From: Burhinus oedicnemus
Lineage: Eukaryota; Chordata; Aves; Charadriiformes; Burhinidae
Assembly (NCBI GenBank): GCA_008921705.1
Contig: VFFE01007488.1
Span: forward strand, 1,550,970 to 1,614,969
Length of the DNA stretch: 64,000 nt
Direction: 5' to 3'
Part shown: piece after piece, positions 1 through 12,672 of the stretch
Position numbering within the stretch: the first letter of the stretch is position 1
Layout of the letters: the number at the start of each line of letters is the position of its first letter
Made by a program: the position numbers and the translations under genes
Notes under the pieces: model-generated
The model's database searches: none
The model's input: only the letters and a program-made list of their open reading frames with translations
Told to the model about the DNA's origin: nothing

Positions 1-209
1 TGGTGTAAGGTTTGTGCTTTCTACATCATATGATAAACCAGGCTCACACATATGTGCTGTGGAAACAGATGACCACACAGAATCTCCATCTCAGAAAGAA
101 TTCTTGAAACCACATGTCTGAGATATCCCATATGTGCCATCACAGAACAGGGGGAAGAAAAGTGATCAGTCCTTTGGAAATGTTAGCACCCACTGTTGCC
201 TTTAACTTA

Positions 210-1030
210 AGACTGAAACCTCCCCTCAGCACTTGTGGGTGACTCCCATTGGGTTGCAGAGACTTGTGTGTGCCCTACCTCCTTCACAAAGAGTACATTT
301 TCCTTGCTCCAGATCTTCCTCCTGGTCTGTGGTGCCTGAAGGCTGGTTTTACTGGTAAAAATAGAGGTGCAGAAGTCATGGTGACCTTGGTCTTCTCCGT
401 GGCTTTTTGTAAAGATCCCCTTTCCCATTTGGCAGCAGGCCCACATTTTCTTCAGTGTTCCTTTTGCAGCCATTGTACCTGTAGCAGTTCTTCTTTTTGC
501 TCTTCATGTCCTTTGCCAGATTCAGCTCTAAGTGGGCTTTGGCTTTCCTAACCTGATCCCTGCACACTCAGACAGTGTCTATATTCCTCCTGGATTGCTT
601 GACCTCCATTTTCCATCTCTTGTACGCTTCCTTTTTATGTTGGAATTTTATCAGGAGCTCCTCGCTCATCCATGCAAGGCCTCCTACCACCTTTGCTTGG
701 CAGGGCAGGATAGACCATTCTGGATCTTGGAGGAGGAGATCCTTGAAAATCAGTCAGCTCTCCTGGACCCCTCTTCTCTCAGGGTCTATATCCCATGGGA
801 TGCTTCCAAGCAGGTCCCTGAACAAAGTCCTCTCTTCTGAAGTTCGTGGTTGTGATCCTGCCTTGTTCCCTCCTACCAGCATCCTGAACACTACCCTGTC
901 TAATTTTATGAACTTAAGACATCGTGGAGCATCATTTTTTCCATTCTTTTTATACAAATGTAGCTGGAGCGTATTTTCTAATCCAAGACTGACCTCCATC
1001 TCCTGCTCCCACTGCCCCATTGGAACTAGA
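210..1030 (-). mobile_element. CR1 LINE fragment, internal ORF2 region (endonuclease to RT linker)
   Basis: This is a decayed piece of the CR1 non-LTR retroposon, read on the minus strand. Translated fragments match the ORF2 polyprotein between the endonuclease and reverse-transcriptase domains. They include FRDLLGSIPWD, a KKEAYKRWK block, VRKAKAHLELNLAKDMKSKK and, near the low-coordinate end, SIFTSKTSLQAPQTR. One frame runs from about 1020 down to 376 and is broken by only two in-frame TGA stops, near 754-756 and 568-570. The match then continues in another frame down to about 210, so at least one frameshift lies near 380-470. The reverse transcriptase core and the 3' tail are absent, and so is the 5' part of the endonuclease. 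It is a dead internal fragment with no expected product. Block order and family resemblance come from knowledge of avian CR1 proteins; the outer limits are approximate. Confidence 0.88.
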
Positions 1031-1533
1031 TGTGAATTTACCCTGCAATAACACTGGAGTGGTTCTGCAGGATCAAACGACTTGGAATAAATCTGGCCTG
1101 AGGTGAGAATCAGGCCCCTCAGTCCTTGCAGCAGAACTAATGTTGATTTCTATTACACAATCTTCTGAAGGATTCTCTGAAATTGTTTTGTGCCTGGACT
1201 ACCTTTATTTTATTAAAGTAATGAAATAATACATCTTTACCAACTCCTCAATGCCCTTTATATTAACAAAGCATGCATTATTTCATCTCTGTCTAATTAA
1301 TATCCTGTTTAATAGGTATCTCACTTCATGTTAGGTTCCTGTATTCTTAAGAATTTTTACTAATTTAATTGAGAGCAGTCTCAAATTAATTGTATAATTA
1401 ATCTTGTCAAATTAGGTAACATTTCATACAGCACCTTATTAAAGAAACTCGAATATTTTAAATTACCATGCTATTAGGCATTAATAAAGAAGTTCTTCCT
1501 CTGTATTGTTCTGCTTTATATCACAAAGAAGGT

Positions 1534-1557
1534 AATTGCAATATAAATTGCAATATA
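1534..1557. repeat. 12-bp tandem duplication (AATTGCAATATA x2)
   Basis: Two perfect adjacent copies of a 12-bp unit are visible. Each contains the palindrome ATTGCAAT, which resembles a C/EBP-type half-site pair. A role as a binding site is inference only; a small slippage duplication is the simpler reading. Confidence 0.7.
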
Positions 1558-2770
1558 AAAGCTAAGTTCTATAGTACATTAATAATTAGATACACATTAT
1601 TCCCCATTAAAGCTTTTTCTCTTATTAATTCAATCATAGAATGGATAAGCCTTTTTTCAAACAGGAATAATAAAACCCCCAAAATACCAGGAATGAACTA
1701 TTGTGCTGATGCCTGAACAACGGGATGTCTAGAACCTGAGCTATTGCTTGATGGATGTCTCAGAGAAGCAGGTTTCTGAGAAACCTAGCGCTGTGCTGCA
1801 GATGACTTAAAGACACACGTAGCTGTGGAAAGCTTTCTTTGCATCTCATGTTTGGGAATAAGCGCATGTCGATTTCTTGACTAAGAGGAAAGAGGTGTGC
1901 TCCCTGATGGGCTCCTGAGGATTACAGAGCACAGCAGCCTCCTTGCAGAGCCTGAAAGACTTGCCCCCGGAGACCTCTGGAGGTGACCATAAGGCCGATG
2001 TACAGGACTGGGGAATCGGAGGTGGTGGCTGTGATGTGGGAGAGGAGGGCGGGTCGGCTGAGGAGAGGGGAATGGATAATGAGAAGCGCTATCAATTTTT
2101 TATGAGTATATGGAAATTGTACTCAAGGTCAGAAAGCCCAAATACTATATTATATCTGTAGGTGCCAAAGAGATTTTCATTTATATAATATATTGGTCTA
2201 GTATTTAAATCCTTAATCTTAGTGCCTGTAGTTGTGTATACTAAAAGTGCCCATTAGATTAAATACTCTAGGCACAAGAAATCATCCACGCATGAGTGCT
2301 GAATGAGTAAAACAGCATTTCACATAGGGACATATGCTTGGGTATAATGTGTGGGATACAATAAATTGCAATGTCAGCCATATATGTAGAACAGCCTGTT
2401 CTGATAAATTCTAAGTTACTGCTGAGAGGGAAACCCATAAACTAGCAGTGTGAAAGCTGCTCTCACCAGACAGCCAACGTTCTTGGCATCTCACAGGTGC
2501 GTCACATGGAGTTCACAAAGTTCTCTCTGTGAATACGCTGTACCACAGCGCAGTGGATCACCTACCTTGGGCAGCCATCCATGCAAGACAAGGGCAGAAA
2601 ATGCAACCTCTTCCCCCACTTCCTCTTCCTCTCTTCTTCCCCCCTCTTCCCCAGGTAAATTTGCCCCTGGATTACCTGGAAGTGCACTCAGCCATGATCT
2701 TTGGTGTACATTTCAAACAATCTGTCAGACCTGGCTCTAGCTCCCCTAAGCAGAGCTTTGTGAATAATGG

Positions 2771-2793
2771 TTTGTTTGTTTGTTTGTTTGTTT
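2771..2793. repeat. (TTTG)n microsatellite
   Basis: Nearly six uninterrupted TTTG units. It is a plain tetranucleotide repeat with no adjoining LINE 3' end visible. Confidence 0.9.
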
Positions 2794-5700
2794 ATACAAT
2801 TGAACAGGAGACATATGTTTTAAAATAAAGCAGAACATTGTATCTGTGACATTTAAAGTAAAGGGGGGAGAGGAAAGGAGGGCAGGAGATGTTGTACTGA
2901 AATATTTCATTCAGCCTCACACCAAGTGTTCCCATTTGCTATTTGAGGCTAGACCTTTCTCACTGTCTTTTTATTTAGCTCTATTTTCCAAAGAAAAATC
3001 CTATTTCAGAACAGAAATCCAGATTTGTTTTGAAATCTCACCAAAAAAACCCTCCTTCTTTTTTCTTGGCTGAGAGTAATTACCAAATCTGACCAACATT
3101 CACGAATAGGACTTATCTCCCTATTCTGCCCCAAATCTGCTGTCACTTCTTGGTCTCTCTGTCACTCTCTTTTCCTTTTCATCCTTTGCCCCCTCACCCC
3201 AGTGAGTAAACTGAGCACTTTTCACCCAGCTCTGCCCTTGGTATCCCATTATCCCAATGGCCAGCCTACTAGACTGCTTAGATACGGCGTAGCTGTCCTC
3301 TGGAAGGGGGATCCATGCTGACACTTCATGTTTATTTCTTAAAAAGAGGATGTTCACAGGATACAATATCAAAGAATCCTTTTCCCACTTACTCTCTTTT
3401 GAGGATGGAAGCTTCCCAGATTTGTTCTTGTATAATAGGGATTGTGATAAAGCACCCAGTTGGTGCAGACAACGTGCAATAGTCCGAAAGACCATTAAAG
3501 CCTAAGAGAGTAGTCAAACCTGAAAGATGCAAAGTTGGGAAAGCCTTCAAGTTCTCTTTTCCGAACAAGAAGTGTGTTAGATAAGACGAGCTGCTGCAGA
3601 ACACTGATAAAAACTACAACAAGAATTCCTCTGAATAATAGGACTTCATAGCTCGGCAGGCGGTTCACTGCCGTCCTGAAGAGTGAGTGGCATGAGGAGA
3701 TGGCTTCTGAAGACAAGCGGGAGAAAAAAAAAAGCTTAGCACAATATGTTGCGGAGAAACAACTTCAAAGTTTTAAGCACAAATGCTGATTTTTCACCAT
3801 ACTAGCAAAAATGTCACATACTGTGAAAATCTAATGTGCTACACATCCGTGTAGCTGTTACTTGAGTGAGTAATTACTGCGGGAGTGACACTGCCGTTAC
3901 CTGATAAGTCTGGGATGGTTAAACACTGAGCGGGAACTATGTGGTCACTGCAGAATGCAATACCATGAAGGCATTGGACTGCATCCATCACTTTCAGCCT
4001 GGGTGTAGTCTTAAGGCACCAAGGCTTGTATTTTTACAAGAATATGAACCCTTTGCAACTCTGTCTGCCCCCTTCAAGGAGTGTGAGATATAATGCATGT
4101 CTGTTGCTAGTGATATTTTTCTTTGTAATTCAGTATGATTTGAATCTGATAGAGCTCAGTTCTTGCTAGTTTTTTGCAGAGCTGTCATTCTGATTTGTTT
4201 GTGGGTTGTTGTTGTTTCGGGGTTTATTTTTGCTGTGTGTAACGATGGCTGAATAACCCTGGTGCATCCCTTCTCCCCCACATAATCTGTAATATTGGCC
4301 ATCCTGCACTGTGCTACTTCTCTCGGAGATTTGACTTCAGTCCTGTCAGCCACACTGCTCAACCTGTCACCGGCCTCCTGCTGGTAAGACTGACAACACC
4401 AGACTTGGCACTTCTTACCCTCCAAGGAGGAGGGGGGGAGAAAATGTCCCAGAGATATATTTCTTCTGTTGCTTTTATTAAAATCAATCTTGCTCACCTG
4501 CAGGGTTTCTTTTTATTATTTTAAACATTTTTCCCCCCACAGTCATTCCACATTATCGTTCAGTGTTAATAAAACTGGTTGCTTGCAGTGAGGAGAAAAG
4601 AATGCTTTTTATCAGGTGTGTATTAGCAGAACATGCTGAGTCCAATTGCTGCCTCTTGCAGTTAGTCATTTGTTTCTTATGGCTCCTCTCCCTCCTCCCC
4701 AACATCCCACCTTCTAAAGTAAATGGATTTTGGGGAGAGAAGACTGAAGGCAGACATCAAGCCCCAGAGTTGAGCTGGAGTCAATTGGATGGCAGAGAGT
4801 GTGCCTGTTTCGTTAGGGCTTGGAGCTGACCCATTTCTAAGTTGGGACCTGGACATAGGTTTGTCTTGAATCCTCTAAGTCTCTGTGCCTTTGGCCACAG
4901 AATCCACTCTCATAAATTGCTAGTGTCAGGACCAGTTTTGAACTGCAGGGCAACAGACAGGACAAGTAAACAGGACAAGTTTATAGAAATATCAGTGCTT
5001 CCCTCAATGCTTTTTTTTGGAAGGAGGTGTTTCATGAAGTATTTGGTAATACAAGAAAAGCCCTCCACTGGAAACATCCCCTAAATTCATCATCTCTTTA
5101 AGACATTGACCTAGAGCAAATCTCGTATTCATGTTCAAGTAATTAGCTTAAATGTTGCCCAGGTTTATGATATACACCGAAAAAATATTTGGGTTCAGGT
5201 CATCCGGTTTCTGAAATGTTCAGAGAGTGTGGAAAACTTCAGGTATTTAGGGAGGAATGAGACTGATGCTGGGTAGAGCCTTGGGAGCAGAGATGAGAGC
5301 AAAAACCTGAGCCTTGAGAAAGAACCTGCTTAATTCTTCAATGCTTAGATTCATCTCCAGAGGCAATTCCCAGCACCTACCAGAAAAGTAAAGGTTGCTT
5401 AGCCTCCACCCTTTTGTGAGACTCAAGTAAGGATGATGAAATTCTGTTGCAAGCATCAGCAAGCACCAGCACATAGAGTTTTTCTGACAAGCAAGTAGGA
5501 GACCTGAAGTAGTTAGCTGCACGGGAAATGTGTGCTTGGCTAGTTAACATTATTACAGCATCGGTGGATGGGCTGTGAGAAACAACATTTGTAAATCATT
5601 TTGAGGAGTTCAGGTGGAAGACTGTATATACCAAGTGTTTTGGAGAAGGCTGACATGGGTTCAGCTTTTTTCATAACTACAAATTTCCTGTGGCCCTTTG

Positions 5701-7670
5701 GACGTGTGACCGATTTTACCTCCTTTGAGTGAAAGTGAACCGTAAGTTTCCAAAATGCGTCCCAGTGGCTGATTTGCCACATGTACTTCCATAAAGAACT
5801 TTTGCTAACTTGGTTTTCCCCCTAGAGCTTTTGCTGTGGCTCAGTCCTAAAGCTGACATTGAGTATAAGGTCTCAGCTCTCTGCTGCTGTTGTGAACCAT
5901 GGCAGCTTTCTGAGAAAGTAGTATTTCTGCTCTCCCCAACATCACATCCTCTTGAACAACAACTGAGTCAGCATGCACGTTCTGCAGTCATGTAGGGAAA
6001 CTTGCCTGCCCTGGAGTAAATGCCCATCCCAGATTTTGACTTTTCCTACCCTCTCCTCCTCACTGGTATAGTCCCTTGTGACACTGACAACAGGACAGCC
6101 CTGGCTGCACTTCCAGGCCCTGCCAAGGACATGTCTGCTGGGAACATGCCCGTGGGAACGGTACAAGAAGGTCCAGCATGCAGCTCTCCTCCTGGCCATG
6201 GCTGTAACTGAGAGCTGATGCCACAGGGGAAAGAAAAGGTGTTTGATCCTTTCCCAAATATTGGCATCTTTCCCAAGAGACTCAACAGCAGCGTATGGAT
6301 TCTACTCAGTATTGTAAGGTCCTGTACTGTACAAATGGGATCCGCTGGCCGTAGTGAGTTTGTATGGCAACTCAGACAAAGCCTGTGTATCGCTAAGGAT
6401 GCATAGATCACTGAAGATGCATACAGATCAGTAGGGATTTCAGAAGGAGTATTTCCATTAAAGCAATTCTGTCTCTGCGAGGCTGCTTACAGTTCCTTTC
6501 AATGAATGGGTGTAGAAATTGGTCTGGAGGATCGTCTACACTGAAGATTTGTTGTAAAACAAATTGAGGGGAGCTTGAGGAATAATGCCATTTTCTTATT
6601 CCAATTTCATTTCCTCCTTTGGTGTCAAAAGAAAGTAACTATGAATCATTGTCATGGCAGAAGCTGCTTCAATGAGATTTTGGAGCTGTCTGTCCAGAAC
6701 AGTGCTAAACCAACATGGCAACAATCTAGGGTGCAATATATCCCACTAAATTCAAGTTAGCCCACTAAGCTTTCATCTTGGTACTCTTAGCAACTTGCTC
6801 TCCTTCAGAAACATCCCTGGTTGATGGAAGCTCCCTGGGTCTGGCATGGATGTTCTGGGATTTCTCCCATGCTGCAGGGCAGGAGATAGTCCAGTGAAGC
6901 AGAAAACATAATTTGCTTTGCTTAAAACCACCTGCTCCCAGCTGATATTGGGTTTGTTTTTTTTTTTTGCTGTGAAGATTTTATTTGGGGAGAGGGATAT
7001 GAAGAAGGGAGAAGGGGGAGAATGAAAGGCAAATGCCTGCCATTTGAGGAGACCTGAACGTTAAAGACAACAGTGATCTTCTTAGCCATGCAAGACTTCA
7101 CAGAACCATCAGTGTTTCTCAATATGCCACTACCGATTAAGGGCAGAGCTATAAGCTCTGTACTTTGCAGTGCTGTGCAGAGAGTAGGAGAATATCACCT
7201 GGATGGCTGCTGCAAAAAAATGTAGCGACTGAAATAGGTCTAAAGGGAAAGTATTAAATGGTCAGGTTTTAATATCTGGATTATTTATATCAGGGTCTCA
7301 CTGGTTAGGATAAAAGCATCTTCCATTCTAAAGGTCAGGAAATGCCATCCAGCCTTAAATCAGCCCTGTTATGCTAGACAGAATATGCACATACTACGAT
7401 ACTAGCTGATTACATGACCTTGCAGTATTTCTTCTGTGAGCACAGGAAGTGTGCAGGGAGCGAATAAGCAAACTGATGGATGATGAGGCAAGGTGCAAGG
7501 AAAGAAGGAGCATCCCCTCAAGGAGTTTCTGTTCCTACGTGTTCCCCTGATTTGTCATGAAATATTAGGCAGCAAGGATGGTCCAAAACTCCAGAAGTCT
7601 CACTGCCAAATGATTGAGCCTTTGTAATCTTTTTGCAATAGTTAAGAATTTAGAGGTGGAGACTTTTTGG

Positions 7671-7727
7671 TGTTTTTTTTGTTTGTTTACTTTGTTTTGG
7701 TTTTGTTTTGTTTTTTTTTTTTAATTT
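7671..7727. repeat. T-rich low-complexity tract
   Basis: About 57 bases almost entirely of T with scattered G (GTTT and GTTTT units) and a run of twelve T near the end. It could be read as the poly(A) tail of a minus-strand retrocopy, but no recognisable retrocopy body adjoins it. Confidence 0.75.
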
Positions 7728-10700
7728 CTATCTTGATTCTAGAGAGCACCAACTACTGAAAGCAATCCTCTAGAGAAAAAATATCGATTTCCCCCTGTTC
7801 TTCATTCTGTTTGAACTCTACAACTTCCCTAATTCCCCCAGGGAACAATTCTCTTCCCTACAGAGCTACAATCAGTTTTAAAATTGACTTGAAAACAAGA
7901 AAACAAAAATCTGCCTTTCTTTTTCTTGTGTTCTAAAAGTTCTGACAAGGGCCTTTCTCCAGAGAGCCATCTTCTTCAATCTCTTTGTGTTTACTGTCAC
8001 CTGCCAGCATTTTGTTCTGCGTTAAGGAGATAGTAAGCTAGCTGCGCTGCCTCCTTTTTGTGGCTTCTTCTAACCACAGGCCAGCTTCCTACTTGGTGTA
8101 TCTGAATCTGATCTTCAGCCTGATCCCTATCGATTGTTCTGATTACTTGTCTACGCCCAAAACATTCATATTATTTTGTGGGTGGGTCTCTTTAATTGCC
8201 TGTATTTTCTTCTGCCTTTGTCTCTACTTTCTTTCTCAGTTTTTTCTGTGTTTATGAAAGATTAGAGGCTATGACTGCGTGTAGGACATCACAGAGCAGC
8301 CTTCTCTAGTGAGATACTCACTATTAATCTATAGCAGGAATCCCTTATTTCTGTTGGAGTTCTGTATTAAATTACATGGATACTTAATTAGACAGACTTA
8401 ATTTGATTTTAAATATCCACATGGCTTGTGCAATTATTATTCAGCCTTATGTAGCTTCCCTTTACCTATGATATACTCTGTCTGATGAGGGTAGTGACAC
8501 ACACACCGAGGCAAAAGATGTTGCTGTATCATTCTAAGTATCATGTCAGTACTCTTTTATGAAATATTTTGAGATCCTCAGACAGTACGCTTTTTACTGA
8601 AATAAAGAGCAGTATCAAAATATTGGCTCATTTCCTCACCTATTATAGCTATACACTATACACGCTTCCTCACCCAGCCTGGGGCCAGAATGCCATTAGA
8701 AGCACGTACCTGAATATCAGATCCTATGTGTGGCATACCTTTACGAGGCCAGAGACCTCTGTTCAGCTGCCACTGGCCTGAAAGCTGGGTTGTTTCTCTC
8801 TTGTCTCCATAGTAATTCACTTTCCAGCTTCTGTATTCCATTTGCACATTCGGTTCTCCATCTTCATAGGGACTCAGATAAACAGTTTGCTGCTTCTGCA
8901 GCACATTATAGATGAAGGACCTAACACAAAGGTTTCAGAACATATTTTTCCAGTCAGCAGAAAAATATAAAAATCTGGGTTAAGAACATGCATGCTTTTC
9001 CCCACTTTCACTTCATGACGTGTTTTTTTCTGGGGCAATGATACACTTTCATGATTGTGCTCAGTTGTGACTTTCTCCCTGGAACATGGCGTTGTTGTCT
9101 CTTTCCCGGTCAGCTTTTTTGGCCAATGTCAGATGGATATTCAGTTTCTAAAAATCTGGTGTTCTTCTCCTTGCTGTTAACCTGGCTTGCTTTGTTTGTC
9201 AAAAATCCTACTCTGACAGTGGTGCCCTTATGCTTGGTTGTATAGGAATTTTCTTCTGTCCTAGGGATGGCCTGGGAAGAACTATTTTCCATTCAAGGCA
9301 AGTGTCATCCTTTGCATAAACACATCACAAGTTCTGGTAGAAAGCATTCAGTAAATTTGAGAAAGCACAAATAGCAAGATACAAGTTGTTCTAGTACAAC
9401 AGCCTTTTGCACAGAAATATTCCAACTGTAGCAGGTCCCAGAGGTAGAAATAATGGAGAAAATTCTCCAGAGAATCCGTGTGGTCGGTGACTCTGACAGT
9501 AGTCTGAATCATTTCTCTCTTTATTAGCTCTGCTTCTAAACCTAGAGGACACCATCCCACTGAATAACCTCTCGGCCCACTCCCACATTCTCTTTGAAGC
9601 TGTTGTTAAAGAAGACAGCCATCTACTAACATCTGTTTGAAGGGAAAAATCCAATCACTCCCTCGTAGCAGGAGGCTAAAGCTTAGTTTTGTGTTGTCCA
9701 CAGAGAACATGCACCAGTACTTAATTTTGCATTTAAGAAATGTTTACATAAGACATGTCACAAAGCTAGGAGTTCTCAGCTGAAGAGCTTTTAGTACCTG
9801 TTTAAGTTGTAGCTGGCTTAGTCTTATACTATTTTAAGATTTTTCTGCTTTGGAAAATCTCATTTCAGTGTTTAAATATTAGTGGCACTGCAATGTTATT
9901 TCCATGGTGCCCCGCTTAGCTCCAGGTCACTTATATTTTGTCAATCAGTCCTACAGTGTTAGTTATTTATCTATCACTTAATAACCATGCTGCAGAGAAT
10001 AATTTATCTGGCATAGCATGGTAATTTGTACTATAATTTCACCCCTGCTGCTGCAGACTTGCATTCCGTTACAGCAATGATTGAGGAAAATTAAGATTCT
10101 TAGGTCACACTTTGGGCTCTATGTTTTCTGCCTTTCATAATTTCATTTCACTTCATCATCTTTGATTGAAGAAAGGGTTCATCTAGAAATGTGAGAAGTG
10201 GCAAAAATCACCATATTGTTCAGCCCACTAGGACACAGTTCATGAAGATAAAGGGAAAGGGACTGTGCCGTCTTGAAATTGGCTCAGGAGGCTCATCCAC
10301 CTCCAAAGCTGAACCCGTTGCAAAGGCTCTGCAGACAAGCTCAAACTACGGTTTTTTTGGTTTTCACTTTTCTTAAAAATATAAATAAAACATATAGGTA
10401 ACACTGATGCACCCTTTTCCCCAAAGCCTAGCCAGTGTTAATGTCAGTCAGATACAGAATCCAACCTTATCAGACACTAATCTGCACTAATTTAGGAGCC
10501 ATTTATCACAATTAAGTGTGAAACAAGAAAAGGGGGTAAATATAAAGAAAGTAAAGAAGTTCTGAAAAAGAAGGTAAAAAATGTTACTCATAGAATTGGT
10601 TTTGCTCAGCCTCTTTTACAGAGCATAATAGACGTACTTTTTTTTTTTTTAAACCATGAATTTTAATATAATGATTAAATGGTGGAACTTCTTGCAGTTC

Positions 10701-12672
10701 AAGTGGCCAGCCATCACAGAAATACACTATTTCAGGTATTCACTTTCAAACTGAGGAAAAGGTGGGGACTATAACATGCATTGAGCAAAGGATTTTATCC
10801 ATTGCCTGCTATTAAGTGCTACCATTTTGGCTGTTCTTTCTGGGGAACAGAGAAACTTTCACATTCAAATTGTCTCCAGATGTTGCATCCTTCAGGAAAA
10901 GTGTCAGAGATGGTCATTTTTTGATACAAGCAAAAGTAATTGATGCCTGCTAAAATGAGGCTCTAGCCAGACTTCTAAGCACTAAGGAAATATAAATAGT
11001 AATAGCATCAACAATATCAGTTTTATGGAGATTAATTCAAACGCGAGCCCTGCTCAGAAAGATTCAGGGGACTTGCTATAGACCTACTTCTGCATCCCTA
11101 GCATTTATTTATTTAATTTTAGGTGGGATTATTTTCTCTGGAGAAGAGCTTCTACAGAAATTACAGAGCAGCCAGTGAGTATCATTTGCTTATTCAGTGT
11201 TGACACCAAGTTGCTCTTTTCTCTGTTTTTTGAGTAAGCTGTTCCTGTGTTCGCTTTTATATTTACCTCAGAACTGCTTCTCTATTGCAGAACAATCTAG
11301 TAAGAAAAGGCTATTCTCATCATCAATCATTTCTTTCTCAATTGCACTTTATCTCCATAGCACACTAAGCTAGGTTAATGGGTACTTCAACCTGGTACCT
11401 CAATTCTAATTCTAAGAAGTTACTTATATAGAACTAGGGAGTTGAGCTTGGACTTGTATTTCTTTGTTTAACAAGGAACCTGAGAGGTAAGGATCTGCTA
11501 ACAAATACAGATGCGGTGAGCCTATAGTCTGAATGATGCTTTTGTTATTTGCAAGTAATGAATAACATTGTACTGGTAAACCAGCTGACTATCTTTTTTC
11601 ATTATCACAATCTCAGACAGTCTATCTAGAAACAGTCCTGAGCACATGCTGGTGAGCTGTCTACACAGTAAATGAATCAATGAAAAATATTAGGTAGAAC
11701 AGGGACTCAGGAGAAACCGCTGCAAGGATACCAATACATAAAATTTCTTAGAGATCAGTTAACTCCATGGTATTTTGGACTTGTTTATGTTTTACCTGAA
11801 ATGTTAGTGAAGGAGAAATAGTCATGAAACATGACAGTGTCACGAAATAAGCAAGTCAGTAAGAATTTATTACTGCTGGTTTTCTATCTTCAGAAGTCGT
11901 GATGAAATCCACACATCAAACCATCAGTCTGAGGAGAACCACAATCAACTATCTTGATTGTGGTGTGCTTCCCCGTCTTGGTTTATTTGTAAGTAGCTTC
12001 TTGCTTGCTAAACTGAGGTATGAACTCTTATACATGGTTTTGAGGCTAATTTATTGGAAAACATTAGTTCTTTTTCTGTTACCTCCCTTTCAAGGATGAC
12101 TTCCTCCTTGCCACCTCTCAGGTCTTATCTTGCAGGTGTTCCTTCCATTTCTAACTCATACTGTAGCAGGTGGCTAGTCAACTTGGGCATGACTGAGTAA
12201 CTGAGCTCAAGGTCTGCTTTGGCAGGGAATCAAGCCTTGCAAGTTTACAAGGCATTTAGCCTCTCCAGGTGGTGCGTGATAAGCATCCACCCTTCCCCTC
12301 CCTCTAATCTCTATAGAAAATGCAAGCAAGCCTTCCTAATGGTCTTTTAAAAATGATGAATATTTTTAAAAAATATAATACATAGTCCATTATTAATACA
12401 AATAAAAAATAATGACAGTGTTATTATAGAGTGTGGATTACGGTGCTATAAAATATGTCACTTAGCAGATCTTCCTTTCGTTGCCTGTGCTGGCCTTGGG
12501 GACAGATAGTACCAAAAATTTACAAGAATTGCCTTTGACCACTTCTGGAGAGAAAGGGTGCAGACAAGCAGAACAAGCCCTAGAAAACTTCTGGGAGTCT
12601 GTATCACTTACAAGGTTGGATAAGGTGGGAAGAAGAACAGGTAAAGCTGTTTGTGCATGAAAGTTTGGTTTT

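Larger units (their letters stand above)
1041..12672. other. Unique non-coding DNA, no gene recognised
   Basis: Both strands were read for exons, RNA genes and repeats. Open frames are short (about 125 codons at most), overlap one another on opposite strands and show no domain, so I take them as chance. The stretch is AT-rich. It holds a TAATTA-rich patch at 1290-1415, a 12-bp direct duplication (AATTGCAATATA twice) at 1534-1557, a (TTTG)n run at 2771-2793, a 13-bp-period direct duplication at about 4958-4980 and a T-rich tract at 7671-7727. It could be intergenic or a large intron; nothing here decides between them. Confidence 0.6.

Noticed and set aside
575..1051. 158-codon plus-strand open frame
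   Set aside because: It is antisense to the minus-strand CR1 ORF2 fragment, whose protein blocks are clear; the plus-strand translation shows no domain.
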